NCBI RefSeq assembly: GCF_012927115.1
Contig: NZ_JABBFY010000001.1
Coordinates: 3,038,001-3,102,000, forward strand
Direction: 5' to 3'
Length of the DNA stretch: 64,000 nucleotides
From: Sphingomonas sp. G-3-2-10
GTDB taxonomy: Bacteria > Pseudomonadota > Alphaproteobacteria > Sphingomonadales > Sphingomonadaceae
Shown here piece after piece: positions 50,900-61,276 of this stretch; the stretch's first letter is position 1, and the number at the start of each line of letters is the position of its first letter. Both the position numbers and the translations under genes were made by a program. The notes beneath the pieces are model-generated. The model saw nothing but the letters and a program-made list of their open reading frames with translations. It was not told the DNA's origin and ran no database searches.

Positions 50900-50955
50900 C
50901 TCCCCCACCCGGCCACCCGACGGAAGTTCACTCCATGGGTGGCCGGGTGGGAGAG
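50900..50955. repeat. Palindromic intergenic repeat (CACCCGGCCACCC arms)
   Basis: Inverted arms of 19 bases (50900-50918 and 50937-50955) with one mismatch: CTCCCCCACCCGGCCACCC and the near complement, around an 18-base loop. It sits between the divergent pldA and hisN genes, so it is not a shared terminator. Confidence 0.7.
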
Positions 50956-51049
50956 GGGGCGGAGCGGCCCCCGGTTCCGGCGATGCGAAGCATCGTTGGA
51001 ATGGCTGCGGAGGGTGGCACCGCGCCAAACAACTGGCTAGGGCCAGCCC

Positions 51050-51832
51050 ATGCCCGTCTCCCAGACCGATATCGACCTTGCCGAACGCCTCGCCGATGCG
51101 GCGGGCGCGGCGATCCGTCCCCGTTTCCGCGCCGATTATGGGCTGGAGACCAAGGGCGACCAGTCGCCGGTGACGCTGGCCGATCGCGAGGCCGAGGACG
51201 CGATGCGGCGGCTGATCGTTGCCGAGCGGCCGATGGACGGGATCATCGGCGAGGAATTCGGCGTCCGCGAAGGCAGCAGCGGGCGGCAATGGGTGCTCGA
51301 TCCGATCGACGGCACCCGCGCTTTCATCGCCGGGCGGCCGATCTTCGGCACGCTGATCGCGCTGATCGAGGATGGCTGGCCGGTGCTGGGGATCATCGAT
51401 CAGCCGATCCTGAAGGAACGCTGGGTCGGCGTGGTCGGGCAGCAGACCCTGTTCAACGGCGCGCCTGCGACCACGAAACGGTGCCGCGAGCTGGGCGATG
51501 CGCTGCTCGGCACGACTTCCCCTGCCCTGTTCGAAGACGATCAGCTCCACGCGTTCGAGCATCTCGACGCACAGGTGCGCAGCACGGTGCTGGGCGGCGA
51601 TTGCTATAATTACGGCGCGGTGGCGAGCGGCTGGCTCGACATCGTGGTCGAGGCCGGGCTGAAGCTGCACGACTTCGCCGCGCTGGTGCCGGTGGTCGAA
51701 GGAGCCGGCGGACGGATGTGCGACTGGTCGGGCGATCCGCTCCACGCCGGGAGCAACGGCGAAGTGATCGCGGCTGGCGATCCGGCGCGGGTGGAGGAAA
51801 TCCTCGAAGCAATGGCGTGCCGGGGGCATTGA
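51050..51832 (+). CDS. hisN: Histidinol-phosphatase (inositol-monophosphatase family)
   Basis: 260 residues. IMPase fold with LDPIDGTRAFIAGRPIFGTLIAL, GDQSPVTLADREAEDAM, and GLKLHDFAALVPVVEGAGG; the substrate loop is characteristic of HisN rather than SuhB. Converts histidinol phosphate to histidinol. Stop overlaps the TTG start of the DUF2809 gene. Confidence 0.9.
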   Translation: MPVSQTDIDLAERLADAAGAAIRPRFRADYGLETKGDQSPVTLADREAEDAMRRLIVAERPMDGIIGEEFGVREGSSGRQWVLDPIDGTRAFIAGRPIFGTLIALIEDGWPVLGIIDQPILKERWVGVVGQQTLFNGAPATTKRCRELGDALLGTTSPALFEDDQLHAFEHLDAQVRSTVLGGDCYNYGAVASGWLDIVVEAGLKLHDFAALVPVVEGAGGRMCDWSGDPLHAGSNGEVIAAGDPARVEEILEAMACRGH

Positions 51833-52197
51833 TCGCGGTCCGGCCGGGCTATGCGCTGGCCACGCTGGCGCTGTTCGCGGTCGAAATCTGCATTGCGCTG
51901 TTCGTGCGGGACGCGTTCGTGCGGCCCTATGGCGGGGACGTGCTGGCGGTGATCCTGGTCTATTGCGGATTGCGGGCAGTGACGGTGCTGCGCGTGGGTC
52001 CGGCGGTGGCGATTGCGTTCGGGATCGCGGTGCTGGTCGAACTGGGGCAGTTGATCGGGCTGCTCGATCTGCTGGGACTGCGAGGCAATGGCGTGGGGCG
52101 CGTGGTGCTGGGCGGATCGTTCGAATGGCAGGATTTCGCCGCCTATGGCGCGGGCGCGGCCATCGTCCTGATCGTCGAGCGGATGCGCCGCGCCTAG
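51829..52197 (+). CDS. DUF2809 small membrane protein
   Basis: About 122 residues with four hydrophobic segments. The DUF2809 pattern is visible: FVRPYGGDVLAVILVYCGLRA, ELGQLIGLLDLLGL and GSFEWQDFAAYGAGA. Function unknown. TTG at 51829 overlaps the hisN stop; GTG at 51817 is an alternative. Its TAG shares CTAG (52194-52197) with the convergent AsmA gene. Confidence 0.8.
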   Translation: MIAVRPGYALATLALFAVEICIALFVRDAFVRPYGGDVLAVILVYCGLRAVTVLRVGPAVAIAFGIAVLVELGQLIGLLDLLGLRGNGVGRVVLGGSFEWQDFAAYGAGAAIVLIVERMRRA

Positions 52198-54296
52198 AAG
52201 ATCCCGAGGAACTTCTTGCGCTGTTCGCGGCGCTCGCCCTTCGATTGCTTGCCGCTTTCCGACTTGGCGGTGGTGCCCTTCCCCACATCGTCGCGCGGGC
52301 GGCCCTTGGTGTCGCGCTGGCGGTGGGCCGAGGCGCCGGCGAGGACCGGGCCGCAATCGGCCGCCTTCGCATCGCCGACATCGACGAACGAGATGATCGC
52401 CCCGATCGGGCTGACCAAGGCGCCGATGCCGAGGCCGATCCCGGCACGCGCCACCAGTTCGCCGCTGATCGGGTTGATCCTGGGCGCAGCGAACCAGCCG
52501 CCGATGCCCACCGGCGACTGGCCCGAGAACAGACTGAACTTCTTCGAATCGGCTTCGATCGCGAGATCGAGCGACTCGTTCTTGAAACTGAATCCGCCGC
52601 GCCCGGCGACGACATTGCCGGCGGTGTCGATCAGGATCGGATCCGCCGCGCCGATGCCGTTGCGCACGGTGAAGGCGATCAGGCCGCAATTGATCTGTAC
52701 CGGCTCCTTCAGCTTCTTCTCGAACATCTTCTGGATGAAGACGCCGATATCGAGCTCGGAAAGCTGGACGTTGCGGGTCCAGAGCGACCCCTTGGGAATG
52801 ATGAAGGCGATGCGGCCGTTCGCGGTGCTGAGCGAATCATGCACGGTGTCGCCAGTGCCCTTGAGTTGCGCGCGCGCCTTGATCGTGCCGCTGGTGCCCG
52901 CTTCGGCCACGCCGAACCCCGCGAGCAGCGTTCCCATCGGCGTCGGTGACAAGCGGATGTCGTAATCGGTCAGGACGCGCGGATCGCGGGCGTTGATGAC
53001 GATGTCCGAACTGATCCGGCCGCGCGACAGCGCGAAGTTGAGCGGACTGAGCGTCAGCAACCGGTCGTCCAGCGCCAGCCCGAGCGTGATATCCGAGATC
53101 GACGGCAGACCCGGGGCGCGCACCGCGCGGACGTGCCAGTCGACCCTGGCATCGAAATTCTTCAGCGCTTCGGCGCGCAGCGGCGCATCGGGCAGGACGC
53201 GCGGCGCGCCGTTGACGGTGGTGATCGCGCCCTGCGCCGCCAGCCGGTTCGGATTGTAGCCGATGAACGGTCCGGCATCGACGATGTCGAGCACGCGCGT
53301 GTCGAGCGCGGCGGTGATCATCAGCCGGGGCTGCCTGTTCTCTATCGTGAACTTGCCCGACAAGTCGCTCGCGCCGAACCGGCCCTTCATGCCCGTAAAG
53401 CGCCATTCGGGGCCGCGCTTGGTGAGCGCCGAGCGCATCCGGTAGCTGCGCGTATCGGGCACCGCGACGCCGAGGACCGAAAACAGATCGGCGAGATTGC
53501 CGCCGCGCACGTCGACATGGAGGTTCGCGCCTTCGATCTCGGTCGCGCCGGGCAAGGTGCCGGTGACGTCGGCGACGGTGTTGGCGCCGCGGATATGGAG
53601 TTCGAGCTTGTTTTCGCCGCCGCCCGCCGTCGCATTCGGCGTCAACAGCCCACCGCTGACAGTGAAGCGCGTGCCGCGCGCGAGGCCGCGCCCCTCGAAA
53701 CGGATCGCGGTGGAGAATTTGCTTTGGCTTGCCTCGACCGGCTCGAGCCCGATCGCCGCCATCAGCGCCATTGCCGGATCGCTGTAGCGAATCTCGGTGC
53801 CCGCCGCGCGCGCGGCACGGATCAACGGCAGATCGAGCGGCTCACCCTTCTTGTCCGGGTTGCCCAGCGTCCAGGTGTTACGCCGGTGCTTCTCGTCCCA
53901 CGCCAGATCGAGATGCGCGCCATCGAGCGAGAGCCAGTTGATCCGACGGTTGCCGGTGATCAGCGACCAGGTGGAGATGACCGAATCGACCTTCCTGGCT
54001 TCGAAGAACCGGCCCTTGGCCCATGCCGGATTGGTGACGCTGATGTCTTCGGCGAGGAATTTGACGTTGAACGGCGCGAAATAGAGCTGGAAATCGCCGC
54101 CGACCTTCACCTGACGCTCGGTCTGAGAGCTGACGATGCGTTCGAACGGCCCTTTGAGGAATCGCCCCTTGGTCACGAAGAGAATCGCCCATGCGAGGAC
54201 GATCAGGCCGATCAGCGATGCGACGACCGAAATCGTGGCGGCCAACGGCTTGCCCAGCGCTCGCACCGGGTGCGCGGGGGCGGTTTCTTCTGCCAT
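52194..54296 (-). CDS. AsmA-family protein
   Basis: 700 residues. One N-terminal membrane segment (ATISVVASLIGLIVLAWAILF) then a long beta-rich periplasmic part typical of AsmA/TamB-type lipid-bridging proteins (PFNVKFLAEDISVTNPAWAKG; SLSTANGRIAFIIPKG; QINCGLIAFTVRNG). The C-terminal 60 residues are basic and disordered (DTKGRPRDDVGKGTTAKSE). These proteins help phospholipid transport between membranes. Divergent from rpmI. Confidence 0.9.
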   Translation of the reverse strand: MAEETAPAHPVRALGKPLAATISVVASLIGLIVLAWAILFVTKGRFLKGPFERIVSSQTERQVKVGGDFQLYFAPFNVKFLAEDISVTNPAWAKGRFFEARKVDSVISTWSLITGNRRINWLSLDGAHLDLAWDEKHRRNTWTLGNPDKKGEPLDLPLIRAARAAGTEIRYSDPAMALMAAIGLEPVEASQSKFSTAIRFEGRGLARGTRFTVSGGLLTPNATAGGGENKLELHIRGANTVADVTGTLPGATEIEGANLHVDVRGGNLADLFSVLGVAVPDTRSYRMRSALTKRGPEWRFTGMKGRFGASDLSGKFTIENRQPRLMITAALDTRVLDIVDAGPFIGYNPNRLAAQGAITTVNGAPRVLPDAPLRAEALKNFDARVDWHVRAVRAPGLPSISDITLGLALDDRLLTLSPLNFALSRGRISSDIVINARDPRVLTDYDIRLSPTPMGTLLAGFGVAEAGTSGTIKARAQLKGTGDTVHDSLSTANGRIAFIIPKGSLWTRNVQLSELDIGVFIQKMFEKKLKEPVQINCGLIAFTVRNGIGAADPILIDTAGNVVAGRGGFSFKNESLDLAIEADSKKFSLFSGQSPVGIGGWFAAPRINPISGELVARAGIGLGIGALVSPIGAIISFVDVGDAKAADCGPVLAGASAHRQRDTKGRPRDDVGKGTTAKSESGKQSKGERREQRKKFLGIF

Positions 54297-54457
54297 CGGG
54301 GTCTAAAGCGCGGTAACCACGCGAAGTTCCCCGCGACTCAGGTTGCAAAGCCCCGGCGCTTCGTCTAAGCGCCCGCCTTTCCTCGGACATCTGGGATCGC
54401 CCGGCCATCAAGGGCTGCCGCGGCAATCTGTCTGTTCGAGCTATAAAGGAGACCAAA

Positions 54458-54661
54458 ATGCCCAAGCTCAAGACGAAGAGCGGCGTGAAGAAGCGCTTCA
54501 AGTTCACCGCCACTGGCAAGGTGAAGCATGGAGTCGCCGGCAAGCGCCACCGCCTGATTTCGCACAACGCGAAGTATATCCGCCAGAATCGCGGCACGTC
54601 TGTGCTCGCCGATGCCGATGTTGCCCACGTGCGCCAGTGGGCGCCGTACGGCCTGAAGTAA
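54458..54661 (+). CDS. rpmI: Ribosomal protein L35 (bL35)
   Basis: 67 residues, fully basic: [20 protein letters not shown], then [17 protein letters not shown]. Ribosomal large-subunit protein. AAAGGAG precedes the ATG. First gene of the rpmI-rplT operon; infC is not next to it. Confidence 0.97.
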   Translation: MPKLKTKSGVKKRFKFTATGKVKHGVAGKRHRLISHNAKYIRQNRGTSVLADADVAHVRQWAPYGLK

Positions 54662-54676
54662 GGAGGGCCAGGACAC

Positions 54677-55042
54677 ATGGCACGCGTCAAACGGGGTGTT
54701 ACCACCCGCGCAAAGCACAAGAACATCCTCGAACAGGCGAAGGGCTATCGCGGCCGTCGCAAGAACACGATCCGCGTCGCGCGGCAGGCCGTCGAAAAGG
54801 CCGGCCAGTACGCGTATCGCGACCGCAAGGTTAAGAAGCGGACCTTCCGTGGTCTCTGGATCCAGCGCATCAACGCCGGCGTTCGCGCCGAAGGCCTGAC
54901 CTATTCGCAGTTCATGCACGGGCTGAAGCTCGCCGGCATCGAACTGGACCGGAAGGTCCTGGCCGACATCGCCATGAACGAAAGCGAGGCGTTTACCGCC
55001 ATCATCGCTCAGGCGAAGGCGGCTCTGCCCCAGGCCGCCTGA
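54677..55042 (+). CDS. rplT: Ribosomal protein L20 (bL20)
   Basis: 121 residues. Basic N-terminal extension [18 protein letters not shown] and globular core [43 protein letters not shown]. Needed early in 50S assembly. GGAGG upstream; 15 bases after rpmI. Confidence 0.97.
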   Translation: MARVKRGVTTRAKHKNILEQAKGYRGRRKNTIRVARQAVEKAGQYAYRDRKVKKRTFRGLWIQRINAGVRAEGLTYSQFMHGLKLAGIELDRKVLADIAMNESEAFTAIIAQAKAALPQAA

Positions 55043-55067
55043 GGCGACCTGTAGCGCAAGAAACAAG

Positions 55068-55099
55068 GGGCGTCGGTGGCAACACCGGCGCCCTTTTCT
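55068..55099 (+). terminator. Rho-independent terminator after rplT
   Basis: Stem GGGCGTCGGTG paired with CACCGGCGCCC (one G-T pair), GCAA loop, then a CTTTTCTTTT tract. Confidence 0.85.
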
Positions 55100-55126
55100 T
55101 TTCCTCCTCCCGCACGGACCATCCGA

Positions 55127-55750
55127 ATGGCGATGAAGACCTGGTGGCTTTACGTCACCGCCGTATTCCTGATCGCGGCCACGCCCGGCCCGAACATGCT
55201 GCACGTGATGGTACAGAGCATTCAGCAGGGCGCGCGGCGCACCACGGCGTCGATGGCCGGGCTGATGACCGCGAACCTGACCTGTCTGATCGCCTCCGCC
55301 GCGGGTCTGGGCGCCTTGCTCAAGGCATCGCCGATGCTGTTCGAAGTGCTGCGCTATGTCGGCGTCGGCTATCTGGTGTGGCTGGGGATCAAGGCATGGC
55401 GCGCGCCGGTGAGCAGCGGCGACGGCGCGATCGAGCCGCATGCGCGGCGATCGATCCGTGCGCTGTACCTGACCGGCCTCGGCACCGGCCTGTCCAATCC
55501 CAAGCTGATCCTGTTCGCCACTGCGCTGCTGCCGCAGTTCATCGACACCGGCCGCCCGTTCGGGACACAGCTGGCGATCCTGACCGGCAGCTTCATGGTG
55601 ATCGAACTGTTCTGGTTCAGCGTCTATGCGCTGGGCGGGCGATCGCTGTCGCACTGGCTGGCCCCGGCCAATCGCAAGCTGTTGTTCAACCGCGTATCGG
55701 GCACCTTGTTCTTCGGCTTCGGTGCGGCGTTGCTCGGCAGCAAGGTATAG
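55127..55750 (+). CDS. LysE-family translocator
   Basis: 207 residues, six membrane segments. LysE/RhtB pattern: AVFLIAATPGPNMLHVMVQSIQQGARR at the N-terminus and NPKLILFATALLPQFID in the middle. Exports amino acids or related metabolites; substrate unknown. ATG at 55127 with a second ATG at 55133. Confidence 0.9.
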   Translation: MAMKTWWLYVTAVFLIAATPGPNMLHVMVQSIQQGARRTTASMAGLMTANLTCLIASAAGLGALLKASPMLFEVLRYVGVGYLVWLGIKAWRAPVSSGDGAIEPHARRSIRALYLTGLGTGLSNPKLILFATALLPQFIDTGRPFGTQLAILTGSFMVIELFWFSVYALGGRSLSHWLAPANRKLLFNRVSGTLFFGFGAALLGSKV

Positions 55751-55784
55751 GCTGTCTTGCCTTGTGGCTTTCGGGGGAAGGCGG

Positions 55785-56789
55785 ATGGACGGTTCGGATT
55801 ACTGGAATGTTCTGGAGATCGCACCGACCGACGAGCTGGCGGTGATCCGGCGCGCCTATGCGGCGAAGCTGAAGGCAATCGACGTCCAGGCGGATCCGCA
55901 AGCCTTTATCGCGCTTCGGGCCGCCTATGACGCGGCCCGGGGTGTGGCACCGTATCGACCGGTTGAAACGTGGGATGATGCCGTCTTCAATGCGGAGTCT
56001 CCCATCGCGGCACCCGTACAGCACATCGACATGGGGGCTTTCGAAACCTTGATCTTCGGCGAACAGAGCCGAGAGACGATCTTCGCTCCGCTCGCAGCCT
56101 TGACCGAGCAACTGGTGGCCCGCGCTCATGCGAGCGACATCGCCGGGTCCATCGCGATCGAGTCCTCGATCGCCACGACAATTCTCAACGGCGTCCCGCG
56201 ATCCAACGGAATGTTGAGACCCGCGGTTTCCGGCTTTCAGTGGGGCGAGCGGGCCGAGGATCACAATTGTCCCTATCCGATCACCATTGCAGTCGATCGA
56301 CTGGCGGACCTTGAGTATCTTCAATCGCTTCAGGCCATCAATCCGCACTATCGAACGGCATGGGCAGCGCTCACCGACGGCGGTGTGGATTTCGATGCAA
56401 TCCATCCCGCGTCGATGTCGACATTGCTCGGCATCATACAGTATCAGCGCCCCGGCTTGTTCGACGATGTCGATCTCGCGCGTTTTGAGCGTTCGAATGA
56501 GGCTCTGGAGGCGTGGCGTAAGGCCGATCGGCAAACCACGCTATTGGCTGGCGCCGAAGCCACGCCCAAGCCAAATCCGGTAACCGAAGCGTTCATGGCG
56601 TACGGCATGATTGCCCTGGGCCTGACGCTCAACCTGATCGCGCTCTACTTGTCCGTCACGAAGCAAGGGTTTGTCGCATTCCTCATATCGGGGTTTGCAG
56701 GGGCAGTGTTCCTGCTCATCGGATGGGAACGCCGGACGCGGTTCCGACTGGGCCGCCGCAGTTTGAGGGACGCCGCCGTCCATGATTAG
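55785..56789 (+). CDS. Membrane protein with an N-terminal J-like domain lacking HPD
   Basis: 334 residues. Residues 1-55 look like a J domain (DYWNVLEIAPTDELAVIRRAYAAKLKAI, then FIALRAAYDAAR), but the His-Pro-Asp loop is replaced by DVQADPQ. The middle is soluble and unrecognised (about 60-270); two C-terminal membrane helices (MIALGLTLNLIALYLS, FVAFLISGFAGAVFLLIGW). Base composition and codon use appear less GC-rich than in its neighbours, which suggests different origin. Unlikely to stimulate DnaK. GGGGGAAGGCGG precedes the ATG. Confidence 0.7.
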   Translation: MDGSDYWNVLEIAPTDELAVIRRAYAAKLKAIDVQADPQAFIALRAAYDAARGVAPYRPVETWDDAVFNAESPIAAPVQHIDMGAFETLIFGEQSRETIFAPLAALTEQLVARAHASDIAGSIAIESSIATTILNGVPRSNGMLRPAVSGFQWGERAEDHNCPYPITIAVDRLADLEYLQSLQAINPHYRTAWAALTDGGVDFDAIHPASMSTLLGIIQYQRPGLFDDVDLARFERSNEALEAWRKADRQTTLLAGAEATPKPNPVTEAFMAYGMIALGLTLNLIALYLSVTKQGFVAFLISGFAGAVFLLIGWERRTRFRLGRRSLRDAAVHD

Positions 56790-56846
56790 GCCACCATATG
56801 ATCGCGCAGGTTGCGGCAAGGCCGTGCTTCTGCTTGGGGAACGCGC

Positions 56847-57935
56847 ATGACGACCGATCTCGACCAACTTCGCGCCGACCTGCTCGGCTCCATCGATGCC
56901 GCCGCCGGGCTCGACGCACTCGAAAGCTTGCGCGTCCATGCGCTCGGCAAGGCGGGGGCGATCACCGGCCTGCTCAAGACGCTGGGCGGTATGAGCCCCG
57001 AGGAGCGTCAGGTGCAGGGTCCGCGCATCCACAGCCTGCGCGAAGCGGTGACCGAGGCGCTGGGCGCGCGCAAGGCGGCGCTCGAATCCGCCGCGCTGAA
57101 CGCGAAGCTGGCGAGCGAGACGCTCGACATGACGCTGCCGGTCGACGGCGCGGGCGCGGGCAGCGTCCATCCGGTGAGCCAGGTGATGGACGAGCTGGCG
57201 GAGATCTTCGCCGATCTGGGCTTCGCCGTGGCGACCGGCCCGGAGATCGAGGACGACTGGCATAATTTCACTGCGCTCAACATTCCCGAGAGCCATCCGG
57301 CGCGGGCGATGCACGACACCTTCTACTTCCCCGAGGAAGAAGGCGCGGAGCGCAAGATGCTGCTGCGCACCCACACCAGCCCGGTGCAGATCCGCGCGAT
57401 GAAGGCAGCGGGCGGCAAGCAGCCGATCCGCATCATCGCGCCGGGCCGCACCTATCGCAGCGACAGCGACGCGACGCACACGCCGATGTTCCATCAGGTC
57501 GAGGGCCTCGTGATCGACAAGGGGATCACGCTGGGTCACCTGAAATGGACGCTGGAGACCTTCCTGAAGGCGTTCTTCGAGCGCGACGACATCGTCCTGC
57601 GCCTGCGCCCGAGCTATTTCCCCTTCACCGAACCGGGCGCGGAAGTCGATGTCGGTTACACCCTCGTCAACGGCAAGCGCGTGATCGGCGGGTCGGAAGG
57701 CTGGATGGAAGTGCTGGGCAGCGGCATGGTCCATCGCAGCGTGATGGAAGCCGGCGGCTATGATCCCGACGAGTGGCAGGGCTTTGCATTCGGCTGCGGG
57801 ATCGATCGCCTCGCGATGCTCAAATACGGGATGGACGACCTGCGGGCGTTCTTCGACGGCGATATCCGCTGGCTCAAGCATTACGGATTCTCGGCGCTGG
57901 ATGTGCCCACGCTCAGCGGAGGAGTCGGCGCATGA
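56847..57935 (+). CDS. pheS: Phenylalanyl-tRNA synthetase alpha subunit
   Basis: 362 residues. Class II aminoacyl-tRNA synthetase subunit: N-terminal coiled-coil, motif 2 region [10 protein letters not shown] and [22 protein letters not shown], and motif 3 [14 protein letters not shown]. Start at 56847 has GGGGA upstream; an in-frame extension upstream is not conserved. Coupled to pheT by ATGA. Confidence 0.96.
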   Translation: MTTDLDQLRADLLGSIDAAAGLDALESLRVHALGKAGAITGLLKTLGGMSPEERQVQGPRIHSLREAVTEALGARKAALESAALNAKLASETLDMTLPVDGAGAGSVHPVSQVMDELAEIFADLGFAVATGPEIEDDWHNFTALNIPESHPARAMHDTFYFPEEEGAERKMLLRTHTSPVQIRAMKAAGGKQPIRIIAPGRTYRSDSDATHTPMFHQVEGLVIDKGITLGHLKWTLETFLKAFFERDDIVLRLRPSYFPFTEPGAEVDVGYTLVNGKRVIGGSEGWMEVLGSGMVHRSVMEAGGYDPDEWQGFAFGCGIDRLAMLKYGMDDLRAFFDGDIRWLKHYGFSALDVPTLSGGVGA

Positions 57936-60343
57936 AGTTCACCCTGAACTGGCTCAAGGCGCATCTGGAGACCGACGCGACGCTCGATCAGGTGGTCGAG
58001 ACGCTGACCAAGGTCGGCCTCGAAGTCGAAGGCGTGGAAAATCCGGGCGAGAAGCTCGCCGCGTTCCGCGTGGCGAAGGTGCTGACCGCCGATCCGCATC
58101 CGCAAGCGGACAAGCTGCAGGTGCTGACCGTCGATACCGGCAGCGAAGTGCTGCAGGTCGTGTGCGGCGCGCCCAATGCGCGCGCGGGGCTGGTCGGCGT
58201 GCTGGGCACGCCGGGTGCCGTCGTTCCGGCCAATGGCATGGTGCTGAAGGTCGCGGCGGTGCGCGGGGTCGAATCCAACGGCATGATGTGCTCGACGCGC
58301 GAGCTGGAGCTGGGCGACGATCATGACGGGATCATCGAGCTGCCCGGCGACGCGCCGGTCGGCACGAGCTTCGCCGACTATGCCGACCTCAACGATCCGG
58401 TGATCGATGTGTCGATCACGCCGAACCGTCAGGACTGCATGGGCGTGCGCGGCATCGCGCGCGATCTGGCGGCAGCGGGCCTGGGCACGCTCAAGCCCCT
58501 GAACATCGAACCGGTAGCGGGCGAAGGCCCGGGGCCGGACATCCGCATCGAGGACAGCGAAGGCTGCCCCGCCTATCACGGCCAGACCGTGTCGGGCGTC
58601 ACCAATGGCGAGGCGCCCGAATGGATGCGCCGTCGCCTGACCGCGATCGGGCAGAAGCCGATCTCGGCACTGGTCGACATCACCAATTACATCATGATCG
58701 ACCTTGGCCGCCCGCTCCACGTCTATGACCGGGCGAAGCTCAAGGGCGGGCTGGTCGCGCGCAAGGCGAAGGATGGCGAGCAGGCACTGGCGCTGAACGG
58801 CAAGACCTATACGCTCAACGCCACGATGACCGTGATCGCCGACGACGAAGGCGCGCACGATATCGGCGGCATCATGGGCGGCGAACATTCGGGGTGCAGC
58901 GAGACCACCACCGACGTGCTGATCGAATGCGCCTATTTCGATCCCGACCATATCGCCCGCACCGGCCAGAAGCTGACGCTGACCAGCGATGCGCGCACCC
59001 GCTTCGAACGCGGTGTCGATCCCGCCTTCCTCGACGACGGCCTGGCCATCGCGACGCGGCTGGTGACCGAGATTTGCGGCGGCACCGCGAGCGAAGTGAC
59101 CCGCGTCGGCAAGGCGCCGCATGTCGGGATCACCACCGGTTACGATCCGGCGATGGCCGAGACGCTGGGCGGGCTGGCTATTCCCGCTGAACGTCAGAAG
59201 GACATTCTCGAGAGCCTGGGCTTCACCGTCGGCGCGCTCGACGCGAATGGCGATCCGACCGAGATCGGACGCGGCTTCGATGCCTTCCGCGTGACCGCGC
59301 CGAGCTGGCGCGGCGATGTGGAAGGTCCGGCCGATCTGGTCGAGGAAGTGATCCGCATCGAAGGCATCGACAATGTGCCCTCGACCCCGCTCGACCGCGC
59401 GCCCGGCGTGGCGCGGCCGACCGCGACGCCCGAGCAGAAGCTGGAACGCAAGGTGCGCCGCACCGCCGCGTCGCGCGGGCTGAACGAAGCGGTGACGTGG
59501 AGCTTCATCTCCGAAGCCGAAGCCGCGCCCTTCGGCGGCGGAGCATGGACTCTCGCCAATCCGATCAGCGAGGACATGAAGGTGATGCGGCCCTCGCTGC
59601 TGCCCGGCCTGTTGGCGGCGGCGGAGCGCAACCTGAAGCGCGGCGCGAGCGGGGTTCGCCTGTTCGAGATCGGGCGGCGTTACCTCGCCGATGTCGAGCG
59701 GCCGACGCTGGGCGTGGTGCTGGCGGGATCCAAGACCCCGCGCGGCTGGCAGGGCGGCAAGGCACAGGGCTTCACCGCATTCGACGCCAAGGCCGAAGCG
59801 CTGGCGCTGCTCGAAGCCGCGGGGGCGCCGGTCGCCAACCTGCAAGTGATGGGCGAAGCGGGCGAAGTCTATCACCCGGGCCAGTCCGCCACGCTGCGGC
59901 TGGGGCCAAAGACGGTGCTGGCGGCGTTCGGGATGGTGCACCCCAGCGTGCTCAAGGCGTTCGATCTCGACGGCGATGTCGCGGCGGTCGAACTCTATCT
60001 CGACGCCCTGCCCGCCAGGCGCGGCGGCACCGGCTTCATGCGCTCGGCCTATACGCCCCCGGCGCTGCAGGCAGTGACGCGTGACTTCGCCTTCCTCGTT
60101 CCCGCCGAAATGGCGGCGGGCGATCTGGTGCGCGCGGCGAAGGGCGCGGACAAGGCGGCGATCGTCGATGCGCGACTGTTCGACATCTTCACCGGCGCGG
60201 GCGTGCCCGAGGGTCAGAAGAGCGTCGCGATCGAAGTCACACTGCAGCCGGGCGAGAAGAGCTTCACCGACGCGGAGCTGAAGGCCCTGGCCGACAAGGT
60301 CGTCGCGGCGGCAGCGAAGATCGGGGCGGTGTTGCGGGGATGA
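57932..60343 (+). CDS. pheT: Phenylalanyl-tRNA synthetase beta subunit
   Basis: 803 residues. N-terminal [20 protein letters not shown], tRNA-binding domain (about 40-150; [25 protein letters not shown]), B3/B4 editing domain, B5 domain, synthetase-like core, and C-terminal FDX-ACB anticodon-binding domain (about 705-803; [11 protein letters not shown]). The ATG overlaps the pheS stop. Forms the alpha2-beta2 enzyme. Confidence 0.96.
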   Translation: MKFTLNWLKAHLETDATLDQVVETLTKVGLEVEGVENPGEKLAAFRVAKVLTADPHPQADKLQVLTVDTGSEVLQVVCGAPNARAGLVGVLGTPGAVVPANGMVLKVAAVRGVESNGMMCSTRELELGDDHDGIIELPGDAPVGTSFADYADLNDPVIDVSITPNRQDCMGVRGIARDLAAAGLGTLKPLNIEPVAGEGPGPDIRIEDSEGCPAYHGQTVSGVTNGEAPEWMRRRLTAIGQKPISALVDITNYIMIDLGRPLHVYDRAKLKGGLVARKAKDGEQALALNGKTYTLNATMTVIADDEGAHDIGGIMGGEHSGCSETTTDVLIECAYFDPDHIARTGQKLTLTSDARTRFERGVDPAFLDDGLAIATRLVTEICGGTASEVTRVGKAPHVGITTGYDPAMAETLGGLAIPAERQKDILESLGFTVGALDANGDPTEIGRGFDAFRVTAPSWRGDVEGPADLVEEVIRIEGIDNVPSTPLDRAPGVARPTATPEQKLERKVRRTAASRGLNEAVTWSFISEAEAAPFGGGAWTLANPISEDMKVMRPSLLPGLLAAAERNLKRGASGVRLFEIGRRYLADVERPTLGVVLAGSKTPRGWQGGKAQGFTAFDAKAEALALLEAAGAPVANLQVMGEAGEVYHPGQSATLRLGPKTVLAAFGMVHPSVLKAFDLDGDVAAVELYLDALPARRGGTGFMRSAYTPPALQAVTRDFAFLVPAEMAAGDLVRAAKGADKAAIVDARLFDIFTGAGVPEGQKSVAIEVTLQPGEKSFTDAELKALADKVVAAAAKIGAVLRG

Positions 60344-60351
60344 ACCCCTTC

Positions 60352-60458
60352 CGTCACCCCGGCCTTGTGCCGGGGTCCACCGGGAGGCAAGGGCTGCACT
60401 TGAGCCTGCTGCGCCGTGCGTGAAGCTGAGTGGATCCCGGCACAAGGCCGGGGTGACG
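60352..60458. repeat. Long palindromic repeat after pheT
   Basis: 29-base inverted arms (60352-60380 and 60430-60458) differ at one position and flank a 49-base spacer. Each arm is itself a hairpin, CCCCGGCCTTGTGCCGGGG. It may stop transcription from pheT or be a dispersed intergenic repeat. Confidence 0.8.
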
Positions 60459-60475
60459 TTTGGAAGGATGGATCT

Positions 60476-61222
60476 ATGCCCGTAGCCCTCATCACCGGCG
60501 CCACCGCGGGGATCGGCGAAGCGGCCGTGCGCGCGTTCGTCGATGCCGGCTGGCATGTGATCGGCACCGGGCGGCGGGCCGAGCGGCTCGAGGCGCTTTC
60601 GGCCGAGCTGGGCGAGCGATTCCACGCGGCGGTGTTCGACGTGCGCGACGAAGCGGCGCGCGATGCTGCGCTGGATGCGCGGCCGGAAGCCTTTCGGGGC
60701 ATCGACCTGCTGATCAACAATGCCGGGCTCGCGCTGGGGCTCAAGCCCGCGCAGGAAGCGTCGCTCGATCAGTGGAAGACGATGATCGACACCAACATCA
60801 CCTCGCTCGTCTCGATCACCCACAAGCTGCTGCCGGGGCTGATCGAGCGGAAGGGGGCGATCATCAACCTCTCGTCGGTGGCGGCCAGCTATCCCTATCC
60901 GGGCGGGAACGCCTATGGCGCGACCAAATCGTTCGTCCGCCAGTTCAGCCTGAACCTGCGATCGGACCTGAACGGCACCGGGGTGCGCGTCACTTCGATC
61001 GAGCCGGGCATGGTCGAGACCGAATTCACCGTGGTGCGCACCGGCGGCGATCAGGCCGCGTCGGACAAGCTCTATGGCGGCGTGAACCCGATGACCGGCG
61101 ACGACATTGCCGAGACCATGCTGTGGGTCGCGACGCTGCCGCCGCACATGAACATCAACACGATCGAGCTGATGCCGGTCAATCAGGCCTTCTCGCCCTT
61201 CCTCGTCCACCGCGAGGGCTAG
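60476..61222 (+). CDS. Short-chain dehydrogenase (YdfG-like)
   Basis: 248 residues. Classical SDR: MPVALITGATAGIGEAAVRAF nucleotide site (TGxxxGIG), NNAG, catalytic Ser in NLSSVAASYP, and YGATKSF. The layout resembles YdfG, an NADP-dependent 3-hydroxy acid/serine dehydrogenase; the substrate is not certain. AAGGATGGATCT precedes ATG at 60476. Confidence 0.9.
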   Translation: MPVALITGATAGIGEAAVRAFVDAGWHVIGTGRRAERLEALSAELGERFHAAVFDVRDEAARDAALDARPEAFRGIDLLINNAGLALGLKPAQEASLDQWKTMIDTNITSLVSITHKLLPGLIERKGAIINLSSVAASYPYPGGNAYGATKSFVRQFSLNLRSDLNGTGVRVTSIEPGMVETEFTVVRTGGDQAASDKLYGGVNPMTGDDIAETMLWVATLPPHMNINTIELMPVNQAFSPFLVHREG

Positions 61223-61276
61223 TTTCACCGCACGTCGCGGGATGCGGATCGCTCCACCTCCGGCTAAAAGGCGAGC

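Noticed and set aside
50900..50955. Palindrome as terminator
   Set aside because: Both adjacent genes point away from it, so no transcript would end here.
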